Source: Panicum virgatum
Taxonomy: Eukaryota; Streptophyta; Magnoliopsida; Poales; Poaceae
DNA length: 64,000 nt
NCBI RefSeq assembly: GCF_016808335.1
Contig: NC_053150.1
Location: 29,158,030 to 29,222,029, forward strand
Direction of reading: 5' to 3'
A model generated the notes under the pieces. That model was given only the letters and a program-made list of their open reading frames with translations. It was not told the origin of the DNA and made no database searches. This document shows, one piece after another, positions 56,152 to 64,000 of this stretch. Within the stretch, counting starts at the first letter, position 1, and each line of letters opens with the position of its first letter. The position numbers were made by a program, and so were the translations under genes.

Positions 56152-57603
56152 GAGAGCCTCAACGTAGGTTCAGCCATACGATGCGAGAGGTTGTCAAGAA
56201 AGAGGTCTTGAAACTCCTATATGCCGGGATAATCTATCCCGTGCCACATAGCGAGTGGGTTAGTCCAGTCCAGGTAGTGCCGAAGAAGGGAGGTATGACG
56301 GTCGTTGAAAATAACAAAAACGAGTTAATCCCTCAACGAACGGTCACGGGATGGAGGATGTGCATAGATTACGGAAAACTCAACGCAGCCACAAAGAAGG
56401 ATCACTTTCGCTTCCGTTCATTGACAAAATGTTAGAACGGCTAGCTAAGCATTCCTTCTTCTGTTGTCCTGATGGGTATTCGGGTTATCATCAAATTCCC
56501 ATCCATCCCGATGACCAGAGTAAGACCACATTTACATGCCCCTACGAAACCTATGCTTATCGTAAGATGTCGTTTGGGCTATGTAACGCTCCGGTATCAT
56601 TTCAAAGATGCATGATGTCTATCTTTTCCGACATGATCGAGGAAATCATGGAAGTTTTCATGGACGATTTCTCCGTCTATGGAAAAACTTTCGATCATTG
56701 TCTTGAAAATTTAGACAGGGTCTTACAAAGATGCCAAGAGAAGGACCTGGTTCTCAATTGGGAAAAATGCCACTTCATGGTCCGGGAAGGCAGCGTCCTC
56801 GGACACTTAGTGTCCGAAAGAGGAATAGAGGTGGATAAAGCCAAAATTGAGGTCATAGAACAGCTTCCACCTCCGGTGAACATTAAGGGCATTCGTAGCT
56901 TCCTAGGTCATGTGGGGTTCTACAGAAGATTCATTAAAGACTTTTCACAAACTGCTAGACCCCTCACAAGCCTGTTAGCCATAGACGCACCCTTCGAGTT
57001 CACCGACGAGTGCTTAAAGGCCTTTAACACTCTGAAAAAGGCAATGATCATCCAACCTCCGGATTGGAGCCTTCCATTCGAAATAATGTGTGATGCCAGT
57101 GACTTTGCTATTGGGGCGGTCTTAGGCCAAACCAAAGATAAAAAGCATCACGCAATCGCTTACGCTAGCAAGACGCTAACAGGAATCCAACTTAATTATG
57201 CAACCACAGAGAAGGAGCTCCTGGCAGTTGTCTTTGCTATAGACAAGTTTAGATCTTATCTGGTTGGAGCAAAGGTCCTTGCTTATACTGATCATGCAGC
57301 TTTAAAATACTTGCTCACCAAGAAAGATGCTAAACCTCGTTTGATAAGATGGATTCTCTTACTCCAAGAATTTGACCTTGAAATAAAAGATAAAAAGGGA
57401 GTAGAGAATACAATTGCAGATCAACTATCACGTATGCGGGTTACTAACTTGCAGGAACCTCCGATAAACAACTTTCTACGCGATGACATGCTACTGAAGG
57501 TGACGGACTCTACCCCGTGGTATGCAAATATTGTGAACTTTATGGTTGCAGGATATGTGCCACCAGGGGAGAATAAGAAAAAGCTGATCTACGAGAGCCG
57601 CTG
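56152..57603 (+). pseudogene. E2 reverse transcriptase and RNase H
   Basis: Resumes the E2 pol after E3: REPQRRFSHTMREVVKKEVL, WVSPVQVVPKKGGMT and [21 protein letters not shown] frameshift near 56405 is followed by an open frame to 57603 with [29 protein letters not shown], and the catalytic [10 protein letters not shown] at about 56660-56690. RNase H has [30 protein letters not shown] and [11 protein letters not shown]. The sequence fits Athila-lineage Pol. Apart from the frameshift the RT-RNase H part is well kept. Confidence 0.85.
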
Positions 57604-58740
57604 ACACCTTTGGGACGACCATACCTATACAAGGTATGCTCAGATGGTCTGCTGAGACAATGCGTACACGCAGCAGAAGCCACACAAATCATCGAGAAAT
57701 GCCACACTGCAGCATATAGAGGCCACTATGGAGCATTCAGAACTCAAGCAAAAATCTGGCAAAGTGGTTTCTTCTAGCCAACAATGTATGAAGATATCAA
57801 AGAATTCATTCGAAGGTGTCGCAGATGCTAGATGCATGGTGGCATAACAACTCGCAATGCAATGCCCCTCACAAATAATCTCCAAGTCGAACTATTCGAT
57901 GTTTGGGGCATTGACTTTATGGGACCATTCCCAAAAGTGGGTGGAGTGGAGTACGTATCCAAGTGGGTGGAAGCATTACCATGCAGAGCTGCTGACGCCA
58001 AACACGCCCGGAAGATGTTCCAAGAAGTCATCTTCCCTCGGTTTGGAACTGCAAGAATGGTCATAAGTGACGGAGGGTCACACTTCATTGACAAGACCTT
58101 CCGAAACAACCTCAGGGAGTTAGGAACCAAACACAACATTGCCACTCCATACCACCCACAAACCAACGGTCAGGCAGAGACATCCAACAAACAAATCAAA
58201 AATATTCTACAAAAGACCGTCAACGAGATGGGGAAGGGGTGGAAAAGTAAGTTGCCTGATGCACTCTGGGCATACAGGACAGCATACAAGATCCCCATTG
58301 GAATGTCCCCATTTCAACTTGTCTATGACAAAACATGCCATTTGCTAGTGGAACTAGAACACAGAGCCCACTGGGCCATCCGGCAATGGAACATGGATTT
58401 GAAGCAAGCCGGAAAGAATCGACAAATTCAACTGGCAGAATTGGAAGAATGGAGAGAGAAGGCTTACCACAGTGCCAAGATTTATAAAGATAGAACAAAA
58501 TGATGGCACAACAAGAGGATCAAGCCAAAGGAATTCAAACCTGGAGATAAGGTACTATTGTTTAATTCCAGGGTTAAGCCCTTCGGCGAAGGAAAACTCT
58601 GAAGCAAGTGGAAGGGGCCATATACCGTCGTCAACGCATCATCACATGGAGCCGTCACACTCCAAGACGACGAAGGTAAGTTGTTCAAGGTAAATGGCCA
58701 ACGTTTAAAAGTTTTTCATATGCCATATAACTCCAGTGAC
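57604..58740 (+). pseudogene. E2 integrase, deleted and frameshifted
   Basis: The zinc-finger part (57604-57831) is readable only by switching frames, with a stop at 57601 and others. The core at 57832-58503 shows LFDVWGIDFMGPFPK (Asp), VISDGGSHFIDKTF (Asp) and HPQTNGQAETSNKQ (Glu). Between GPFPK and YVSKWVEAL about 20 residues usual for the family are absent. A TGA at 58501 interrupts the C-terminal domain, which continues (FKPGDKVLLFNSRV, HGAVTLQDDEGK) to about 58740 with another TGA near 58600. Not functional. Confidence 0.82.
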
Positions 58741-59113
58741 GAGTTTGATATTATAAATTTAGTAGAATTCGACACATTTCAAACTCCTCAGCCCCAAAAT
58801 AAAACCCAAAACCACTTGCATGGGGGCCACCTCGTGCCCCCTGACCCATGAGAGAAAACTGAGAGCCAGAGGGGCCCAAGTGGGGCCAGCCGAACCCCTG
58901 GGTCGGCCAACCCCACCTGGCAGCTGCAGCACTTCAAATTTCGTATTCAAGTCCCCTCAAATGGCCACTTCTCATTTCCATACGTGCCGGGCTGCAGAAA
59001 GGAAATTTTCTCCCGGTTTTGGCTTTAAAAATGATCCTCTCCTTCTCCTTTCTTCCTCACCTCCATCTTGATCTTCTTGCTCTCATCCCCTCCACAAACT
59101 CTGATCATTCCCC
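58741..59113 (+). other. E2 spacer after integrase
   Basis: Non-coding as far as I can tell. It contains one copy of the GGCCAGCCGAACCCCTGG module near 58888-58912 and a CT-rich stretch (59035-59110) ahead of the next ORF. Confidence 0.5.
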
Positions 59114-59839
59114 ATGGCTGGCAAGGCAATCATCCCGTTCAACGAAGCTTCATCCACGTTCGCCCTCGAAGGAGAGCCCTCGCCGGCGAACCTTACCCTT
59201 GCAGCCATGGAAGTCGACCAGGAGGCCGAGCACATCGCCAAGACGCCATTGGTGGTAATCCTTGTACCAGCACCGAAGGGGGAGGCGAGGGGCGCCGACA
59301 GGGGGCCGGCCGAACCCCTGGTTCGGCCAAACCACCCCGGCGGCACCTCGGCCTCCCGCTTGACGCCGCGCACCATCAGGAAGATCTCCACCAAGAGGGG
59401 CAGGTGCCCAGGCTCAGGAGGTTCTGCACGTCCGACAACAGGGGTGCTCGCACCGAAGGACATTTCCAAGCGCCTCTTCTCCGACCCGCTTCCGCCGATG
59501 CCATTAGAGGAGGGACAGGAACACGTATATTCGTTGTACACAAAGAGTGGGGATATCGTTAGCCATAACTATGTAACTACACCCACACGCACGACCACGA
59601 CACCCTCGCCTCCACAATGTTTTCATGTTGTAGGCATCCGTACCCCAGGCGGTGGGTACGACAAGGGGTTGATGCCCGGACTATCTCCTAAGGATAAAGG
59701 AGAAGCTGAGTCCGTGGCATCCTCCCCTAAGGGTGCCAAGTGCTTCAAGAGACACATCCCCCCTCCTCCGATCACGCATCTTGGTGGGAAGTATGAGAGC
59801 GAGGATGAGCAGGTCCTTAAGGGACCTAAGGTCGCCTAG
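59114..59839 (+). CDS. E2 ORF between integrase and 3' LTR, unknown
   Basis: 241 codons from ATG in CCCCATGGCTGGCAAG, a good plant start context, to a TAG at 59837. Beyond the stop the same frame continues (LLRIVIKLRNGHKKLSDHVA, then KIERLEKRVEKGNL) to about 60009, so the original was about 298 codons with a C-terminal coiled coil. No signal peptide, membrane segment or known domain is visible; it has Pro/Thr-rich linkers and a GPAEPLVRPNHPGG stretch encoded by the palindromic module. In Athila elements this position holds an env-like ORF, but this one lacks env features. Not recognised; possibly a captured host sequence. Confidence 0.5.
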   Translation: MAGKAIIPFNEASSTFALEGEPSPANLTLAAMEVDQEAEHIAKTPLVVILVPAPKGEARGADRGPAEPLVRPNHPGGTSASRLTPRTIRKISTKRGRCPGSGGSARPTTGVLAPKDISKRLFSDPLPPMPLEEGQEHVYSLYTKSGDIVSHNYVTTPTRTTTTPSPPQCFHVVGIRTPGGGYDKGLMPGLSPKDKGEAESVASSPKGAKCFKRHIPPPPITHLGGKYESEDEQVLKGPKVA

Positions 59840-60009
59840 CTCCTTCGCATAGTGATCAAACTGCGCAATGGGCATAAGAAGCTTAGCGATCATGTGGCGG
59901 AGCTCATGCTAGAGCTCAAGTCCGTCAAGGACGACTACGATACGCTTTGCCGCGGTCTAGGCGTTAAGATAGAACGCCTGGAAAAGCGAGTTGAGAAGGG
60001 CAACCTCTA

Positions 60010-61544
60010 GATTGCACATCACCCTTCACAGTATCCTTTGGGCACTTTACCACTTTACTTTCCAGCATTTATTTTCATGTATTTCCCTTCAAATATAATG
60101 TGCCCACATATTTGATAATTCAATAAAAGATCAACTCCCCGGTTTTTCAAACCGGCAGAGTTTTGTTTTATTTCCATGTGTTTTGGAATAAGATCGCAAG
60201 CAAAAGACTAGTGTGGGGGGGCAGCACGTAGCTAACACAACACACAGCACCGAGACATGCCACACACAAAAGGACATGGCCAGAGGGGCTACCATTGGGT
60301 CGGCCGATCCATGGGTTCGGCCGAGCCCAAGGAGAGCCCACCTCGGCCCAGCTTTCTCCTGGACCCTGGTTTGTATCTCTACCTCTGTTTCCCCTATGTA
60401 CAAAAAAAAAATCCTGCGCAAATAAATAAGAATTAAAAATAACCATGCACTCCATGCACTTCATGATAAAATTTGCATACTTTTTATTCCTTGTTTGTAC
60501 CTCAATTCTTGTGAACCAATCCATGATAGGGACCCCATGCTAATCTAGTAATTGACTCTTGAGATATGGTTAAAACAAATGGAACCTAGTTCTCCCTTGC
60601 AAAGTACTTAAAATTCCTTTTAAAAATAAAAACTTGATAGCATGGCTCCTCGTTTGTTTATAAAATTCCTATCCAAGGCCATATATTCTTCAAACATAAA
60701 ACCTTCTACATATGCAACTTGTTATCTCTTTGAACTTTGTCAAATTGTTGTGACCCTTTTTGAGAGATGCATTTCATATTCCCATGATCAAGATCACATA
60801 CACTCCACATATTTTACCAACTTCTACACTGGAAGTTGTGTATCCATTCCACAAAATAAAAACTCTATGTTATTCATAGCTATTCTCTCCAAGTTGAAAG
60901 GACATGGGCTAGTAAAAAAAATGGGACACATGAAGGTCCAAAGCATTCAAAAGAGAAAGAAAAGAAATTTGGACACATGAAGGTCCAATGTGTTTCAAAA
61001 GAAAGTTAGCCCATGTCCAAAAGAAAATAAGAGAGAAATAGCTCATGAAAGGAGTTCATATATCATCCACAAATTCCACACACACTTGCACATCTTGATC
61101 AAGGTTTATGATTTGTTTCTCCTAAAGGATCCAGTCTTTGACTTAGCAACACAAGAGGGATAGATATGCCTTCAACTTTTTCCTACCCTGAGCTCCACAT
61201 AAGCCTTTCTAGAGGTAGGAGAAAAAGAGGCAATAATTTGCCTTGGTGAGGGATTCAAAAAGCAAAAAGAGAGATCCGAGAGTACAAACTGAGGAGTTGA
61301 GCTATGTTTTGATTTTGAAAATTAATAAAATCTAGTATCTAAGCTCGGGAGACAAAGGAACATGAAGTTTAAAACCGTTTCAAGTTTCAATTATCAAGAT
61401 AAGCATGGTAGACACTCAAAAAAAGTTCACAAGTCTAGGAGAAAACTTGGAATAACTTGTATGCAGGTTTCTTCGAAGGGGTTGCATTCACTTTAGTTTT
61501 CGCCTCTTTACTCGACGACGAGCAAAGGCTAAGTGTGGGGGTGT
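60010..61544 (+). other. E2 3' untranslated internal region
   Basis: AT-rich. It contains another palindromic module (about 60277-60335), a long inverted repeat (GGACATGGGCTA at 60900-60911 and TAGCCCATGTCC at 61007-61018) enclosing two copies of GGACACATGAAGGTCCAA, a CTCGACGACGAG stretch and the PPT AAGTGTGGGGG (61531-61541). No gene. Confidence 0.65.
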
Positions 61545-62767
61545 TGTTGATGGCCCTTAAGTCAGAAATAAAGCCGTCAACTCCTGCATCTTTTCATAAC
61601 TTTCGAACACCAAAAGTAGTTATAGGGCTTATTTCTAATCATTTCCATGAGTTTTGGTGATTCTTGGATTGCAGGCACCCATACCTAGAATAGAGCAAAA
61701 ATAGACGAAAGACGCAACACAAATGCATAGAACATCCGACACTGCATCATACCAACAAAGAGGGCCCACAAACCAAACCAAACCGACCAACCCAGTCCCG
61801 GCACCGACCAATCTAACATCAGGACCCACCAAGCAGCGACCCAGATGAAGGCGGTGGCCAGAGGCGGCCATAGGGGTTCGGCCGACCCCACATGGCAGAG
61901 GCTCAGGCTAAGTTTTGGCGGGAACGTCCTTCTTATCCTCCAGAAGACGGTTGTCAATGTTCCCATATCTGTTGATGGCGGGAACCGACCTTTGGAGCTA
62001 TAAAAGGAGCCCCCACACACCCTCTCAAGGCATCACCATTCACTTGTTGGAGAAGTAGTAGTAGGTCTCCATTTGTATCATTAGAGTAGAGGGAGTGTGC
62101 GAGAAGGATCGGAGAAGAGCCGGACGTGTCGGCCTCTCTTCGTCTTGTACCTCGACGGGTACGAATCACTTGAGTAAGTATCCAGAGTTCATCTTCTATT
62201 AAGTTCTTGGTTTAGTATTCTTAAGTTATTCATCTGTTTACGGGTTCATCGTCTGTTCTCGTAACGGTTGCTCTAGTAGAGGGCCCCTGATAAAGACGGG
62301 TAACCCTGCGCAACACTAGAGTAAGTAGTCGATGGCTTAAGCGTGGTGCTTAGGTCCTAGATTGCCTTTGTTTGCCTCGTGCTCCATAGTATTGCGGGGT
62401 AGACCGCAGGTGGTGACAGCCCTGTCGGTCCGCTACGAAGCTACTTCGTGGTTAGTGCACTCCCCCCTGTCCGAGTATGGCGTAGAGCCACAAGCCGGAG
62501 GTCCATAACAGTACCTGGGTCAGACCGGTGCCCGAACTAAACAAGTGACGAGCCTAAGTTTACCTTGCCTTGACCTTTTACCTTAGATAAACCACACTAC
62601 CCGAAGCTCGCCTACCTCTTCCTCTCCCGAGTTGAACTAGCTAGAAGGTCGTTACACATCCATTCCCTATGAAATCTCGATACCCTGAATACTTTCCGGG
62701 TGAAGTGCTACAATGATATCTTCCATGCGCTTGCGGATTACTCTGTGAACGTTAAGAAATACCAATA
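61545..62767 (+). repeat. E2 3' LTR
   Basis: 1,223 bp, TGTTGATGG to ACCAATA (terminal CA became TA), followed by TSD GATAT. The start could be 61542, because TGT is duplicated there. TATAAAAG is at 61999-62006. It retains the 31-bp segment (about 62130-62160) missing from the 5' LTR. Confidence 0.9.
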
Positions 62768-62772
62768 GATAT

Positions 62773-63814
62773 CAATACCCAGAGTTGGTAATTGACATGC
62801 CAAACATTTTGAGGCTAGCAAAACAATGGTTACACAAAGGAGAAAGATCGGTAGATGACAAGTACCTTCCTCGAACGAACTCACCATTCGGCAAAGCTCA
62901 AAATAACTCAAGATAGCTTATATCGGTTCATATGATAAAACATTATGGCTCTAGTTAGGACATGCAAACCAAAGGGGAATTCTTTACCATTTTTTATTTT
63001 AAAGAAATTCCGAGAGGTTCCCTACTAGAGCATGCAGTCTTATTCCGATTCGGGCCATCTCAAAATCTCACAACAACTTAGACTAGGAAATCAAGCTCAT
63101 GCTCCCACTCAAACCAGATTTTAGTGGAACTACTTATGTGCCAACTAGTTCAAGTACTAGGAGAGTAATCAGTTGTATACAAGGCACTTGCAAAGCATGG
63201 ACAGAGCAACTATTCATCATCTCCATGATAAGAGCTTACACAGATTTCCACACATATGAGCCGGGAGTTTTATTCAAAGCATGAAATATTTTTTTGTGCT
63301 TTAATTAATTAATTTATTTATTTTTATTTTATTTTATACTTTTACCCCTTTTTTGAGTTTTTGAATGATTTAAGCTAACTAATTTTTTTAGGACACAAGA
63401 AGAAAGGATAGGTCGGATGTCTTACCTGGATACATCGGTACCCCTCAAGCTTGAATGAAGCTCAGTAGGACTGCCATCTTGGCTATTTTCTTTTCTCACT
63501 TTATTTTTATGCAGTGTAAAGTCAAAGAATGCATTTGTGAGAATTTAAACATGCCATGATGTGAAAGGGAAAACTATGCAAGAATATAAACTATCCTATA
63601 TGCAAATGCAAGAATGGATAACTACCACGTACCTCATGGCAAGGGCTCGAGTTTCTCGTCCTGAGCAAGACTATCCATACCTTGGGTTCGGTCGTCATCA
63701 CCTGATGTGGACATTGGTGGTGACACTTTCTTCCGCCATAGCCAGAGTTACTTCGATCTCTTTCTTCCCAAATTCCAGAAAATTCCTATGTTGGATATTC
63801 CGCTTCGCGTTATG
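62773..63814 (-). other. E4 internal region, non-coding part
   Basis: Resumes E4 after the second GATAT. AT-rich with a long A/T stretch at 63287-63345. I see no coding segment in 62773-63814. RT, RNase H and integrase, expected between the E4 3' LTR and its protease, are not present here. Confidence 0.55.
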
Positions 63815-64000
63815 TTAGATATACACCATAATCTCCTCTCGAGATCGACGATTCTCCACGAATTCGATGAGGGAATACGGCTTCTCCAGCTCTTTCACGG
63901 ATTCCTTCCAGTTGAAACTTTTGATCTGTGAGCATTGTTCATCCTTCGGTCTGAAACCGAATCTCTCCTTCTGCCCATTGATGTTGAGTTGGATTACTCC
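63815..64000 (-). pseudogene. E4 retropepsin C-terminus, partial at window edge
   Basis: The minus strand from 64000 reads GVIQLNINGQKERFGFRPKD, which resembles the distal end of an Athila-type protease (the segment after the LGRPF motif). It continues EQCSQIKSFNWKE to a TAA at 63815-63817. The upstream protease and gag would lie right of the window. Its position only about 2 kb of E4 sequence from the 3' LTR means the pol enzymes were deleted or never present. Confidence 0.5.

Larger units (their letters stand above)
25387..62767 (+). mobile_element. E2: Athila-type Ty3/gypsy element, two LTRs, split by E3
   Basis: LTRs are at 25387-26592 and 61545-62767, with TSD GATAT at 25382-25386 and 62768-62772. 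The PBS fits tRNA-Asp. The gag, protease, RT, RNase H and integrase order and their motifs fit the Athila lineage. E3 is inserted between protease and RT (28474-56151). Removing E3 and its TSD leaves roughly 9.7 kb. The coding regions are all interrupted, so this copy is dead. It lies inside E4, in the opposite orientation to E4. Confidence 0.92.

Noticed and set aside
59114..59839. Env-like gene of Athila
   Set aside because: No signal peptide, transmembrane segment or Cys pattern.

Overview
The window is nuclear DNA of a grass (Poaceae; panicoid is my guess, from family resemblance only). I find no ordinary host gene. Nearly every base can be assigned to Ty3/gypsy LTR retrotransposons nested inside one another, several of them closed by exact 5-bp target-site duplications (TSDs) that can be read directly.

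Nesting, outermost first. (1) E1 is a decayed Tat/RIRE2-type element on the + strand (1-167, 17987-22614). Its protease is split by S1, a Tekay/Del-type chromovirus solo LTR on the - strand (168-3157 plus 17448-17981, TSD CAGCT). S1 is itself split by T (3158-17442, + strand, TSD CGCAC), a tandem LTR-internal-LTR-internal-LTR array of a non-autonomous Tekay-type element. (2) E1's downstream antisense gene is cut at 22614 by E4, an Athila-type element on the - strand with its 3' LTR at 22615-24615. That LTR holds a small unrelated solo LTR (23188-23540, TSD ACGTC). E4 runs past the right edge of the window. (3) E4 holds E2, an Athila-type element on the + strand (25387-62767, TSD GATAT). (4) E2 holds E3, a Tat-type element on the + strand (28474-56151, imperfect TSD GATAG/GAGAG), inserted between protease and reverse transcriptase. 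(5) E3 holds E5, a complete two-LTR Tekay/Del chromovirus on the - strand (32834-43497, TSD GTCTT), and S2, a Tekay solo LTR on the - strand (46193-49503, TSD GTCTA).

Most element proteins are broken by stops, often CGA-to-TGA or CAG-to-TAG, and by frameshifts. Exceptions are the 1,118-residue protease-RT-RNase H-integrase-chromodomain frame of E5 and the two almost identical 422-codon frames of T, which join an unrecognised N-terminal region to a CCHC knuckle and a retropepsin.

Four things stand out. E3 carries two antisense genes between integrase and 3' LTR, each with a TATA-like box: a multi-exon plant-mobile-domain gene with a coiled-coil tail, and an acidic serine-rich gene. T is a tandem array sharing its middle LTR. 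All sampled Tekay LTR subfamilies share a coding-like exon pair that joins in phase across a roughly 1-kb GC-AG intron. A 110-bp intron-like insert interrupts the E5 gag. A six-unit hairpin array lies between the E3 pol stop and the end of the antisense gene.
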